Positions 1 through 9,927 of a DNA stretch of 64,000 nt are shown here, one piece after another. Under the pieces are notes generated by a model. That model saw only the letters and a list, made by a program, of their open reading frames with translations, had not been told where the DNA came from and made no database searches. Every line of letters begins with the position of its first letter. The first letter of the stretch is position 1. Both the position numbers and the translations under genes were made by a program. Origin of the DNA: Pseudoalteromonas piscicida (GTDB lineage Bacteria > Pseudomonadota > Gammaproteobacteria > Enterobacterales > Alteromonadaceae); NCBI RefSeq assembly GCF_002744175.1, contig NZ_NKHF01000004.1:1-64000 (forward strand). The letters are read 5' to 3'.

Positions 1-26
1 TCAACAGGCCCTAATACATTTGGTAT

Positions 27-65
27 AAAAAGTAGGTGGCAACGACCAACTAGCCCCTACTTTTT
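27..65. terminator. Intrinsic terminator at the left edge
   Basis: A 10-bp inverted repeat (AAAAAGTAGG at 27-36, CCTACTTTTT at 56-65) ends in a T run on the plus strand and is nearly symmetric. It probably ends a gene lying outside the window to the left and insulates the TonB receptor gene. Confidence 0.55.
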
Positions 66-94
66 AAAATAATGCATCAATACAGGTACGGAAA

Positions 95-109
95 AATAGT
101 TCTCATTCG
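95..109 (-). promoter_or_regulatory. Possible Fur box before the TonB receptor
   Basis: Read on the minus strand, 95-107 is AATGAGAACTATT, one substitution away from the Fur half-site form AATGAGAATNATT. It lies about 35 bp before the receptor start, where a repressor would block transcription. The match is short and the call is inference. Confidence 0.35.
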
Positions 110-142
110 TTTTTATAGATAAAACCATTCTCCGAGAACAAC

Positions 143-3076
143 ATGAACAAGTTAAAGCTTACAACAGTAGCGCTGGCCGCAGCGCTTGCTACGCAAAGCG
201 TCACCGCACAAGCCAATACGCAAGTATTGATGCTCGACATCCAACCGCAGTCGCTAGAGCAAACCTTAATAGATATTGCACAACAGTCAAATATGACGTT
301 GATTTTTGAACCTGAATTGATCCAATCACACACAGCCCCCAGACTCCAAGGCCCAGCCACCGTAAGAGATGCACTTACACAAGTATTACAAGGCTCAGGC
401 CTGAGCATGACCATAGAAGACAATGCCATTATCTTGCATCAATCCAAAAGCTCAGTAACTGCCACTGAATTAAGTGCCATTCAGGTTGCTGGTAGCTTTA
501 TTGCACCGGGTATGTTTGACGAAAGCCAAGTAGAACAAGCCGACTTGCCCTATTTAAAAACCAGCTCAGCGGTTTTTGTCGATAGCGATAAAATCGCACA
601 GTTTCGTGGCACGTCAGCGGCCGACATATTAAAAGGCATTCCCGGTGTACAGGTCGGTGAATCTCGTAACGGCGGAGCCATTGACGTCAATATTCGAGGC
701 ATGCAAGGACAAAACCGAGTACCGGTTGTGATCGACGGTGCTATCCAAAGCACCACCGTATATCGAGGCTACGCAGGGATCTCAGATAGAGCCTATGTCG
801 ACCCAGATCTGTTAAGCACCATACACATAAACAAAGGCCCCAATAATAGTGAACATGGTACAGGTGCTGTTGGCGGTGTTGTGGTCATGGATACGCTTAA
901 AACCAAAGATATTATCCAAGCTGGCGAGCGCACTGGGGTTCGAATAAAAGCCGGTGTACAAAGCAACACACGTCACGCACCAAGTGACTTCCATGCCACG
1001 CCTCGAGACGATGCACCTAGCTTACTCGACAGCGACGCCCATTTTTATAATATCGCTTTTGCGTCGGAGCAAGAGGATTTTAGCATTGTACTTGCCGCAG
1101 CAAACCGCGATGCAGGCAACTATTTTGCCGGAGAAAAAGACCGAGAGCGTTACTTTTATGAAGCTCCAGCCAGTGACTGGGAAGAGGTCAATGGCGAATG
1201 GATCGAGACAAAGTACACCAAGACCGAAGAAGGGATCGCACGATTTTACAAAGCCGGTGAAGAAGTACTAAATACGGCCAATAAAACCCGCTCTTTACTT
1301 ATCAAGCCAACTTGGATGATTAACGATAACTCTGCTTTAGAGTTCAGTTACCGTGGCTTTGATGCCGACTACGGTGAGATCATGGCCTCACAAATTTATC
1401 GCAACTCAGGCGATACTCTGAGCCAATGGAAGCACTCCAAACAAGACGTCGACGCCTACAGCTTACGTTATCAATACAGTTCTGCCACAGATCCACTATT
1501 AAAAAAGCTTAAAGCGAATGTATGGTTCACAACAACAGACTCAAAGGCCTACAACGGCAATGTGTTTGGCAACCCATTAGAAGGTAAAGAGTTTACTGGC
1601 GATCATGAATGCGAAGCTTGCGTTGATATACTTTACTTAGCGAAAACCCAAGCCCAGCGTACGGGCGTTGAATTAAGTAACCAAAGCCTGTTTAGCTTCG
1701 CCGATCAAGGCATATTAACGCTCGATTACGGCTACACATTCCAAAAAGAAGATGTTGGCCCTGGCGATGATGTTCACTATAGCCAAACCGATCTTCAAAC
1801 CAACCGTAAGCACCGCGATGGCACACGTTATGAGAGCAGCCTATTTGTGCAGTCCAAATGGGCGCCAACATCCTGGCTCAGCTTAGAGCTTGGCGGTCGC
1901 TACACTTGGTTTCGTGTTAATGACCACAATGCATATTGGGAAGAAGACACTAAAAAGTATCAAGTCATTCAACTTTGGGATGCTGACAACAACAGCCTAG
2001 GCGAAGCGCGCTGGTATGCCGATAGTGACGGTAACTATAGCGACGCAAACGATCCTCGCGTCACCGGAACAGGCGAAGTCAGCGCATGGGGACAAGACCC
2101 TGTCGATATTTCTCAAGTTGACTACGTAGACAGTTCGCTGGGTTGGGCTGAGCGCAGCGAGGGACTTGGCACTTATACCATAGGCGAAACCGCATCACGT
2201 CGAGATGATGGCTTTACCGCAAACTTTGCTATCAATGGACAACTGAATGACTACTGGCTCGGTTATTTAAGATATAGCGAGGCCATGAGAATGCCCAGCA
2301 TTATGGAATCAACCTTAGGTTGGTCGGTGGCAAGCGTGATATTTGAGGTAGACCCGGAGCGCGCCAAAAACTGGGAACTCGGTATTTCCTATATTGATGA
2401 TGCGCTATTTGGCAGCACCACATCTCGGATTAAGTTAGCCTATTTCGATAACACCATAGATAACTACATCACGCGCCGAACGGTGACTGATCGTACCCTT
2501 ATTCGTCCTTACGATGTTACGTTAACCATAGGTAATACCGATGAGTTTGCAACCAAGGGCATAGAGTTTCAGTCTTACTTAGCATACGGCCCTGTGTTTG
2601 CTGATCTTAGCGCCACTTATTACACCGACGTCAAGCTTTGTGACTCACAAACAGCGCAATATATACGAGACAAAAGTGGCTTAACTGACGAAGTACCTGA
2701 TTGTTCAAGCTTTGGGTTTTCTGGTAACTATGTGTCTAACCACATTCCCCCAAAAAAGGCCGCCACTGCAATCTTAGGCCTGAACTTGCTAGACGAGAAG
2801 TTAGAGATTGGCACGCGCATTACGTATACCGGCGCACCAGAAACCGATTTCGACCGCGATAGCGGTTGGCAAAACTGGCATGGAACAGCTGCGCACACGC
2901 CAACCGAGTCGTATCGCTTAGTCGATGTGTACGCCAAATACCAGTTGAGTGAACATGTTGAGGTTAATTTCCATATTGATAATGTCACTAACGAATTTTA
3001 CCTTGATGCCTTAGCCTTGAGCCTAATGCCAGGGCCTGGACGCACCTCAAAACTGAGTGTGACCGCTAAGTTTTAG
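143..3076 (+). CDS. TonB-dependent outer-membrane receptor with STN domain
   Basis: A 977-residue outer-membrane transporter. The N-terminus is a typical Sec signal peptide (about 1-25, ending near AQA). It is followed by an STN (secretin/TonB short N-terminal) domain at about 34-106, a plug domain at about 140-255 (IPGVQVGE, IRGMQGQ, VVIDG, GPNN..GTGAVGG) and a beta-barrel that ends in the expected terminal Phe (VTAKF). The plug and barrel style resembles haem/haemoglobin or siderophore receptors, but the ligand cannot be read from sequence. An STN domain usually signals to a FecR-type anti-sigma factor; no fecI/fecR pair is next to it in the window. A possible Fur box lies upstream. Confidence 0.9.
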   Translation: MNKLKLTTVALAAALATQSVTAQANTQVLMLDIQPQSLEQTLIDIAQQSNMTLIFEPELIQSHTAPRLQGPATVRDALTQVLQGSGLSMTIEDNAIILHQSKSSVTATELSAIQVAGSFIAPGMFDESQVEQADLPYLKTSSAVFVDSDKIAQFRGTSAADILKGIPGVQVGESRNGGAIDVNIRGMQGQNRVPVVIDGAIQSTTVYRGYAGISDRAYVDPDLLSTIHINKGPNNSEHGTGAVGGVVVMDTLKTKDIIQAGERTGVRIKAGVQSNTRHAPSDFHATPRDDAPSLLDSDAHFYNIAFASEQEDFSIVLAAANRDAGNYFAGEKDRERYFYEAPASDWEEVNGEWIETKYTKTEEGIARFYKAGEEVLNTANKTRSLLIKPTWMINDNSALEFSYRGFDADYGEIMASQIYRNSGDTLSQWKHSKQDVDAYSLRYQYSSATDPLLKKLKANVWFTTTDSKAYNGNVFGNPLEGKEFTGDHECEACVDILYLAKTQAQRTGVELSNQSLFSFADQGILTLDYGYTFQKEDVGPGDDVHYSQTDLQTNRKHRDGTRYESSLFVQSKWAPTSWLSLELGGRYTWFRVNDHNAYWEEDTKKYQVIQLWDADNNSLGEARWYADSDGNYSDANDPRVTGTGEVSAWGQDPVDISQVDYVDSSLGWAERSEGLGTYTIGETASRRDDGFTANFAINGQLNDYWLGYLRYSEAMRMPSIMESTLGWSVASVIFEVDPERAKNWELGISYIDDALFGSTTSRIKLAYFDNTIDNYITRRTVTDRTLIRPYDVTLTIGNTDEFATKGIEFQSYLAYGPVFADLSATYYTDVKLCDSQTAQYIRDKSGLTDEVPDCSSFGFSGNYVSNHIPPKKAATAILGLNLLDEKLEIGTRITYTGAPETDFDRDSGWQNWHGTAAHTPTESYRLVDVYAKYQLSEHVEVNFHIDNVTNEFYLDALALSLMPGPGRTSKLSVTAKF

Positions 3077-3084
3077 TAAAAACC

Positions 3085-3121
3085 GGCCTCCCTCACTCAA
3101 GTTTGTTCAGTGAAGGAGGCC
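3085..3121 (-). terminator. Terminator between the receptor gene and dabA
   Basis: A 13-bp stem with one mismatch (3085-3097 with 3109-3121) lies between the convergent genes. On the minus strand it is followed by GGTTTTTA, so it works best for the dabBA transcript. On the plus strand there is no T run. Confidence 0.65.
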
Positions 3122-3129
3122 ACTTAACA

Positions 3130-5550
3130 TTAACACAACGGTAGCCACTGACCATGTTGGAAGCGGCTCACACTCTGACCATCAGGGGCGATAGCCAATA
3201 AGTATAGCCATTCGTTTTCAACCAGTTGTTTCACCACTTCATGCTCAGCCATTATACGAGTTAGCGCGTCTTCAGGGGCTTGCACGAAAACACTTAGTCG
3301 CTGCGGGGTGTGCATCCATTTTTCGCCATTGTGAACAGATTGAATAGGCAAACCAATACGTAAGTCTCCACCATTCCCCTCGAATACCCCTATTCGCCCT
3401 CCTACCACATTATGCAGCACCTTATTACCACTGCCATACTTGTGTGTGTCGGTTACCGAGGCGTTATATTGCATATTGATCCAGTTGGTCACCAACATAG
3501 GTGCCGTTAAGATTGTGGTTAATTGACTAAAGTCTGGGTCTTGCTGGCAATCATATTCGTGAAGAAATACACGCCCTTGTAGGTCCAGCCCTTGTGTGGT
3601 TTTTCTTGGTGCCACAATAAAAGCAGCATTGTTGGCAAGCCCCCACTCAGGGCGAACTTGAGACCAGTCGGTAGTCCGAGCAATAAACTGCTTATGTAAT
3701 GCTTGCTGCGACATGCCTTCAGGGTTCAACGCCAGTGTTTGTGCCCGTTCAACACGCGCCATATGTGATGCCTGCTGTAACCACTCAGAAACATCCTGAC
3801 TCACGTCATCATACGTTACAATGGCTTCAGTGGTGGTATTGTGAAGCGCAGCGACAAAACGAGTATTTGCTGGAATATTTACTTCTAACTTACTGAGCTC
3901 AGTGCGCACGGCAGGGTCATTTAAAAGCTGTGCTAACACTTTCACATTCACCTCGCCAGACTGACCACCACATGCCCCACATTGCAACCCAGCTTCATGT
4001 AAATTATTGGTGGTGTGCGCGCCATGGCCAACCAAAAGTACGGTATCCGCAAATGTCTTTAAGCCCATTCCCGCCAATATCCCAGCTGCAAGTTTGGCTT
4101 GATCAGCAGCACAAATGTCTTTGCCATCTTGTTTTAGGCGCCACTTGCGATCATCAATATGGCTGTCCACGGGGTGTCTGGCTGAATCCAGCGCAAAGAC
4201 CTTGCTTAATAATTGATAAAAATAGCTCATCCCCATGGACTCAACCATAGAAAACGACGCCGCCGCAGAATGTGACCAACTATGCCAGCGTCCAGCTTGC
4301 TGCCGGTGGGTCGCAAGAGCTTGAGGCGCAGGGGTTTGTATTGCAGTAATTGGCGCTTTTAACAACCCAGGTAATTGCGGTCGGCTAAAGCGACAATTGG
4401 TCGCATGATACTCCAGTGGCAGGCCAAAAAAGCCGGCATATCCAAGCGTTTGAATACCTGCATTCTGTGCTTCAAGGGCTCTGCGGATAACTTCTGAGCG
4501 CACATCAATACAAAAAGCGGCCTGCAAGGTAACCTCATGGTTTGCACTTGGTAGATCTGCAAGCAGCTGCTCTGTTAGCGTCATTTGATAACTTAATTCG
4601 AGTGCTCGCTGAAATACCATACGCGGGAGCAGCGCACTTTTGTGCTCTGCAATAATCTCTGGTAATTGCAGCTTTTGCTTGTTCCAATGATATTTTATGC
4701 GCGTAAACGTTGTGGGATGACGGTCGCTCACATATTGCCAAATCACTAACTCCCATGCCATGCGGATCGCCAATAATGCGCGCATATCTGACGCCGGCTG
4801 CTTGGCTAAATCGGCCTGCCAACGCTCATACGCAACCCATGAGCCCCAGCCATTAATATCCAGCAGCAACATATGCGCGTAATCGCTAAGCGCATTAAAG
4901 TCGACTTCCAAGGTCTCTACGGCTAACGCGATAAGGGTGTCAGGATCTGTCGGCAATGCTTTGAAATAGTCAGCCAGTCCGGACTCTCCCATCACTATGC
5001 TGATCCCCAAATCTCGCGATACGGTTTCATGCCAATGACGATATAAACAAAGTTTGTCTTGCCCATGAGTTTGTTTCAAGATCGGCTGTACTTGCTGATA
5101 ATGCGCGGCACAAAATTGGCTGATCTGATGACTGATCTCTTCTTGCCACGGCATCTTATGCTCAGAGCGATGACGGTCGAGTAAATCGGCCAACGTATGC
5201 CAATGGGGTAGCTCACCGCAGTGGCTCTGCTTGAGCCAGTTAAGCAGCTCGGTTGTACCACGCAACACGTCATAATGCTGTGCAGCCTGTTGTAGCGCGG
5301 CTTCTTGAATGGCTTGTTGCTGCCACTGCGCGACATAAAAAGCAACTGGCATCAACATCCTCACCTGCGCCAAGGCACTCATTTTATGGGCCACGGCATC
5401 AAAGGGTAACTCTCTCATGCCCCAAAATGGATTGACTGCTATCAGTTGATCTAATGGCCAAGTTGGCGCGATTCGAGCTTCAGCGCTAAGCAACTGCTGC
5501 TGTTGTGGCGCTGACAACGGAGTGATTGGTTTATTTTGCATATTCAACAC
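3130..5550 (-). CDS. dabA: DabA inorganic carbon uptake subunit (DUF2309)
   Basis: An 806-residue member of the DUF2309/UPF0753 family. In Halothiobacillus, DabA is a carbonic-anhydrase-like subunit that works with membrane protein DabB to trap CO2 as bicarbonate. The family zinc ligands appear to be present: Cys347 and Asp349 in FCIDVR, His509 in GHGAH and Cys524 in LQCGACGG, with the same 15-residue spacing between the last two as in the characterised protein. The start is GTG at 5550, supported by AGGAG eight bases upstream. It overlaps the dabB stop by one base, so the two are translationally coupled. In a heterotroph the likely role is supplying bicarbonate for anaplerotic carboxylation (inference). 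Confidence 0.9.
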   Translation of the reverse strand: MLNMQNKPITPLSAPQQQQLLSAEARIAPTWPLDQLIAVNPFWGMRELPFDAVAHKMSALAQVRMLMPVAFYVAQWQQQAIQEAALQQAAQHYDVLRGTTELLNWLKQSHCGELPHWHTLADLLDRHRSEHKMPWQEEISHQISQFCAAHYQQVQPILKQTHGQDKLCLYRHWHETVSRDLGISIVMGESGLADYFKALPTDPDTLIALAVETLEVDFNALSDYAHMLLLDINGWGSWVAYERWQADLAKQPASDMRALLAIRMAWELVIWQYVSDRHPTTFTRIKYHWNKQKLQLPEIIAEHKSALLPRMVFQRALELSYQMTLTEQLLADLPSANHEVTLQAAFCIDVRSEVIRRALEAQNAGIQTLGYAGFFGLPLEYHATNCRFSRPQLPGLLKAPITAIQTPAPQALATHRQQAGRWHSWSHSAAASFSMVESMGMSYFYQLLSKVFALDSARHPVDSHIDDRKWRLKQDGKDICAADQAKLAAGILAGMGLKTFADTVLLVGHGAHTTNNLHEAGLQCGACGGQSGEVNVKVLAQLLNDPAVRTELSKLEVNIPANTRFVAALHNTTTEAIVTYDDVSQDVSEWLQQASHMARVERAQTLALNPEGMSQQALHKQFIARTTDWSQVRPEWGLANNAAFIVAPRKTTQGLDLQGRVFLHEYDCQQDPDFSQLTTILTAPMLVTNWINMQYNASVTDTHKYGSGNKVLHNVVGGRIGVFEGNGGDLRIGLPIQSVHNGEKWMHTPQRLSVFVQAPEDALTRIMAEHEVVKQLVENEWLYLLAIAPDGQSVSRFQHGQWLPLC

Positions 5551-7121
5551 TACTTCTGCTCCTCATGACCGGCTGCGTATCGATGCATTGCCAAGTGCTT
5601 CTGCTTTTTGGTCCTTGGTAAATGCACGGGCCAAATAAATATGGTCAGGCGTGTCATCCATTCATCTAAGTACAGTCCCGCATATAACACCCGTGAAAGT
5701 TTTTGTATCGAGGGTAATTGTGCGCGGTAATACAATAAGTAATTCACTACAACCAAAGTAACGACGATACCGAGTAACCAAAGATCTGCAGGAGACAGCG
5801 CTTGGGCTCTGAGCTCACTGGGCAATACAATCACTGAATGGAACACCCATTTTTGTAGACTGTAGGCCGCTAGCAACAGCACTGCAATCGCGATAATTCT
5901 AAAATAACTGCTCGCGACTTGTGCTTCAAAACGTAGCGCCAGCCATACCGTCAGCGCCCCTACCATTAATGCCCAAATGCTCACCGGACCTTGGTATGCG
6001 ATCACCACAGCGGCAGCGTAAGTCAAAGCCAGAGCGCCACACAGCGCTACCAACCATTGCCACAAGGGAGGCTCGGTTTGGTTACTCATTCGACGGGTCA
6101 AATCTTCATAAAGCCACTGACTGGCGTTTAAAAATGCGTGTGCCTTGTATGCTGAATGCGCTAAAAGATGCAGGAGTGCTAATTCGTATAGTCCAAGCGC
6201 ACACTCCACCAGCATTAACCCCATTTGTGCACAAGTGGACCAAGCGAGTCGTACCTTCAAGCTGATCCGAGTGGTCATGATAAGTGCGGCAAGTAAAGTT
6301 GTGATCCCAGCCACAATTAATAGCAGCCATTTCGCGGCATCAACCCGTAAAATAAGCGGACCAAAAGTCATCACTAAAAAGCCGCCTAAGTTGATGATCC
6401 CCGCGTGCAATAATGCACTAACCGGCGTTGGCGATTCCACAACTTGCATTAGCCAGCCATGCACGGGCAGTTGAGCACACTTAATCAAGGCTACAAGGGC
6501 GAGAAGACAAGCCGCAACTTGCTCTAAGGTACTGAGCGCTCCGGTGTGCGCGCTGTAATATGCGCTGATGTCGCTGAGTTGCAGCATACCGGTGCTTAAG
6601 TAAAGGCAAATAAAAGCACCAAGTAACGCGCTTTCAGCGAGCCGCGCAAGAATAAACTTTTTATGTGCAGCTAATGCAGCTCTAGGACGGTTGGGATAAA
6701 ACAATAAAAGACGGTGTAGGCTCAAGCTTATACCCACCCAAGCTAACCAAAACAACGCGAGGTGGTTGCTTAGTACCACCACAGTGACACTCAACAATGT
6801 GATCAACAGATAGCGAAAATAGCGGTTTCGGTGCTTTTCACCGGCAAGATAATGAATAGAGTAGCGCAGCAATATAAAGCTCATAAAGCTAATCAAAGAC
6901 ACGACACTAAGCCGTAAAAAGTTCATTTCAAACCATGTGCTCGCAGTAAGCTTTGCCGTCGCCCACAAGCCCCAGGCCGCGATAACACACGCAGCCACTC
7001 CGAGTGCAAAAACATTTGTCGCGCGCAGCAGGCTCGTATTAGTACGAGTGGATTTGCCCATAAAGGACGCGGCAGTCAAAAAGTGTAGCAGCAGTAAAAC
7101 AACCAAAACGTTAGTAATCAC
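5550..7121 (-). CDS. dabB: DabB membrane subunit, NuoL/MrpA-like
   Basis: A 523-residue polytopic membrane protein of the proton-conducting membrane transporter family (NuoL/NuoM/MrpA-like). It has more than a dozen hydrophobic segments and the conserved central region KCAQLPVHGWL..VESPTPVSALLHAG, including the lysine and the glutamate used for ion translocation in this family. Its position directly before and overlapping dabA identifies it as DabB rather than a respiratory complex I subunit. The start is GTG at 7121. It is divergent from a LysR gene that probably controls the pair. Confidence 0.88.
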   Translation of the reverse strand: MITNVLVVLLLLHFLTAASFMGKSTRTNTSLLRATNVFALGVAACVIAAWGLWATAKLTASTWFEMNFLRLSVVSLISFMSFILLRYSIHYLAGEKHRNRYFRYLLITLLSVTVVVLSNHLALFWLAWVGISLSLHRLLLFYPNRPRAALAAHKKFILARLAESALLGAFICLYLSTGMLQLSDISAYYSAHTGALSTLEQVAACLLALVALIKCAQLPVHGWLMQVVESPTPVSALLHAGIINLGGFLVMTFGPLILRVDAAKWLLLIVAGITTLLAALIMTTRISLKVRLAWSTCAQMGLMLVECALGLYELALLHLLAHSAYKAHAFLNASQWLYEDLTRRMSNQTEPPLWQWLVALCGALALTYAAAVVIAYQGPVSIWALMVGALTVWLALRFEAQVASSYFRIIAIAVLLLAAYSLQKWVFHSVIVLPSELRAQALSPADLWLLGIVVTLVVVNYLLYYRAQLPSIQKLSRVLYAGLYLDEWMTRLTIFIWPVHLPRTKKQKHLAMHRYAAGHEEQK

Positions 7122-7230
7122 TCTCTAAGCTTCTTTTCTAGACCTAAGATACCGGTATTATTTCAACCTTTTTAAATTAAGAAAAATAGATATAATTTAA
7201 CTATTCGTTCTGTTTTTATTATGTATTAAG

Positions 7231-8124
7231 ATGAGTCGACTCAACTATCATCACTTGTATTATTTTTGGCAAGTTGCCAAGGTTGGCAACCTTACTCAAG
7301 TAGCCAAAACTTTGCACGTCTCCCAGTCTGCGCTCTCTGCACAGATTAAGCAGCTTGAACATAATGTGGGGGTGTCGTTGTTTGAACGTGTTGGTCGCAG
7401 CTTAATGCTTACCGATCAGGGGAAAAAAGTACTGAGTTATGCCGATGATATTTTTACCACAGGGCAAGAGCTTGAAGCTTTGTTAAGCCGAGGTGTGCAA
7501 TCGACTACTCATGTCACCATTGGTGTACTAACCACACTTTCGCGTAACTTTGTGGAAGCCTTTATCAGCCCACTAATGCAACGTAGTGATGTGCAGTTTA
7601 CGTTAAAGTCGGGCAGTATTTCTGAGCTGTTAAATGGGCTGACCAATCACGAGTTGGATCTGGTCTTGACCAATCGTACCGTCAACCTAGATACCTCAGA
7701 TCCTTACTGGCAATGCCAAGAGGTCGCTAAACAGCCATTGGCAATTATTGGACCGCCGCATCTCAAACCAACTACACCATTCCCTCAGGGGTTTGAGCAA
7801 ACTCGCTGGATTTTGCCGCCTGCCAACTCAGATCTGCGAACTGCATTTAATGCACTATGTGCACAATACCAATATTTTCCAAATATACTGGCTGAAGTGG
7901 ACGATATGGCAATGATGCGATTACTCGCCCGAGACAGCGGCGCCATTGCCGTTTTACCCGCCGTTGTAGTGAAAGACGAAATTGCCCAAGGAGTACTACA
8001 ACAGTATCAAGATCTTCCTGATATATATGAGTATTTTTATGCCATATCGACACATAAAAAAGTGGTTCCTGAAGCGATTAAAATTTTGCTGCAAGCGGCG
8101 CGGAATCAGCCAGTTTCATTTTGA
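7231..8124 (+). CDS. LysR-family regulator, NhaR-like, divergent from dabBA
   Basis: A 297-residue LysR-type regulator. The winged helix-turn-helix is at about residues 3-62 (NLTQVAKTLHVSQSALSAQI) and a substrate-binding-like effector domain fills the rest. The opening RLNYHHLYYFWQVAK is close to NhaR, the sodium-responsive regulator of the nhaA antiporter. It shares a 109-bp divergent promoter region with dabB, the usual layout for a LysR protein controlling its neighbour, so regulation of dabBA by bicarbonate, pH or sodium is plausible. The effector is unknown. Confidence 0.85.
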   Translation: MSRLNYHHLYYFWQVAKVGNLTQVAKTLHVSQSALSAQIKQLEHNVGVSLFERVGRSLMLTDQGKKVLSYADDIFTTGQELEALLSRGVQSTTHVTIGVLTTLSRNFVEAFISPLMQRSDVQFTLKSGSISELLNGLTNHELDLVLTNRTVNLDTSDPYWQCQEVAKQPLAIIGPPHLKPTTPFPQGFEQTRWILPPANSDLRTAFNALCAQYQYFPNILAEVDDMAMMRLLARDSGAIAVLPAVVVKDEIAQGVLQQYQDLPDIYEYFYAISTHKKVVPEAIKILLQAARNQPVSF

Positions 8125-8289
8125 TTATACGTATTTATTGATCAGTCAAAAGTACTAGAAAACCGCAATTTCTCCGCGTTTTTAAGCTGAGTGCACTATT
8201 ATCTAAGAAATTAGCCCTAAGCACTTGACCATTTAACGTTTATTTAGCAAGCTGAGAATATAGGGTACAGTTTCAACGAGGCAGTCATC

Positions 8290-9909
8290 GTGTTCAAACT
8301 CGCGCATAACGGCAATATTTTGATGGATGTGAAATCGGTTTCACCGCCTAGTGCTGCCTTTATTGTTGAAGCGCTTGAGAAGTCGAAATTTGCCGCTTGC
8401 GAAGTTGACCATGAATCCATCGATGCCTATTTCAAAAGTGAGTTTCCAGAAAGCCAGTTGGTGGTTGCGAAACAACATGATGCCGAGTTTAGCGTCACAC
8501 TGAGCGACGATAAAATGCAGGCCGTTGCCCAGTTAAAAACGGCACAAGGTGGTAAAACGATTACCCTAGAAGATGCCAAAAAAGTCATCATCAAAGCAGG
8601 TGTTAGTCGCGGCTATAAACAAGCCTACCTTGAAAAGATTCTCAGTAAACAGTTTGAGCTTTCCCCCGGCGAAGAAGCGTCTGGCGTAATTGCACAGGGG
8701 CGGCCACCACAAGATGGCCAACCGGCTAAGCTGCTCGCTCATGTGCAAACATTAAAAGAGCGACTAAAACAACCCAAAATGCGTGAAGATGGCACGGTTG
8801 ATATGCGTGACTTTGGTAAGCTTGCCAGCGTCGCCCCTGGCGATTTACTCGTTACACAAAAACCAGCCACACCAGGTAAAGAAGGGTTTACCGTCACAGG
8901 AGAAACTATTGAAGCTAAACCCGGCGACTCGTTTCAACTTATGGCTGGAGAAGGCACTGAGATAAACCCGCAAAATCCACTTGAGCTTATCGCCGTCATT
9001 GCTGGTTGTCCGTCAGACATTGCGAATGGTATGCGCGTGGATGATGTTTTTACCATTGCAGATGTCACAGTAAAAAGCGGCCACGTCGATTTTAATGGCA
9101 GCGTTGTGGTTACTCACAATGTTGAACCTGGTATGCATGTTACCGCGCAAGGAGACATCACCGTCCTTGGCACGGTAGAGTCTGGTGAGTTGATCGCTGG
9201 TGGTAGTATCGAGGTCAAAGGTGGTGTGATTGGTCATGTAGATCATCAAAATAACGAGCAGGGCCTAACGTGCAAACTTATCGCCAAAGGCAATGTTGAA
9301 ATAGCCCATGGTCAATACACTTACCTTGAAGGTGAGAATGTGCTGATTAACAAGCAAAGTAATCACTGTGATATTAAAGCAGAGAAGCTGATCCAAGTAG
9401 GCACGGGAGATCACCCTAATGGCAAACTCATAGGCGGCTCAATCATAGATGCACAAATGGTGGTTGCCGGAGAGATCGGCAGTGAATCCGGTGCAAAGAT
9501 GATGGTCTACTTGGCGCGCAAAGGGTTAAAAATCACCGAAGAAACAGACACCTTATTCAAAGAAGTGGCAACAACAAACGAGTCGTTAGATCAACTTCAA
9601 CAGGCCATAGAAAAAGCGGAATTAGTTAAAGACACCGCTAAAAAACAGGCGCTTAAAACGAAAATAGGCGCAACACAAATGCATTATTGCCAACAAGCTG
9701 AGCAGCTAGAAAAGCAGCTTTATCAGCTTGATCATGACCTAAATGCCTTATTGGAAAACACTAGGCTGTCTGCGAATAAAGCCCTGCACTCAGGCGTTGA
9801 AATCCATATTTTCGACCGAGTTTACAAAACGACGCGAAGCTATCCGCCATGCACAGCTACACTGCAAGAAAACCAAGTCAAGATTGATTTCAAAACGGCT
9901 GGAAGCTAG
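8290..9909 (+). CDS. FapA-family protein (DUF342), polymerising beta-helix
   Basis: A 539-residue DUF342/FapA protein. Residues of about 1-160 form the N-terminal region. Then comes a glycine-rich right-handed beta-helix with turns such as VTAQGDITVLGTVE and IAGGSIEVKGGV, and a C-terminal coiled coil at about 410-490 rich in Lys/Gln/Glu. In Vibrio vulnificus, FapA links the glucose phosphotransferase EIIA to polar flagellum assembly; whether that holds here is not shown. The start is GTG at 8290, with GAGG eight bases upstream. It stands alone, convergent with mutM. Confidence 0.8.
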   Translation: MFKLAHNGNILMDVKSVSPPSAAFIVEALEKSKFAACEVDHESIDAYFKSEFPESQLVVAKQHDAEFSVTLSDDKMQAVAQLKTAQGGKTITLEDAKKVIIKAGVSRGYKQAYLEKILSKQFELSPGEEASGVIAQGRPPQDGQPAKLLAHVQTLKERLKQPKMREDGTVDMRDFGKLASVAPGDLLVTQKPATPGKEGFTVTGETIEAKPGDSFQLMAGEGTEINPQNPLELIAVIAGCPSDIANGMRVDDVFTIADVTVKSGHVDFNGSVVVTHNVEPGMHVTAQGDITVLGTVESGELIAGGSIEVKGGVIGHVDHQNNEQGLTCKLIAKGNVEIAHGQYTYLEGENVLINKQSNHCDIKAEKLIQVGTGDHPNGKLIGGSIIDAQMVVAGEIGSESGAKMMVYLARKGLKITEETDTLFKEVATTNESLDQLQQAIEKAELVKDTAKKQALKTKIGATQMHYCQQAEQLEKQLYQLDHDLNALLENTRLSANKALHSGVEIHIFDRVYKTTRSYPPCTATLQENQVKIDFKTAGS

Positions 9910-9927
9910 TCAGTCGAGGCATAAAGG

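Noticed and set aside
954-1271. Open frame within the receptor gene, and many other overlapping frames elsewhere.
   Set aside because: They lie entirely inside well-supported genes in other frames and show no domain, signal or ribosome-binding support.
5550-7121. NuoL-type complex I or Mrp antiporter subunit.
   Set aside because: No other nuo or mrp genes are present; the overlap with dabA defines it as DabB.
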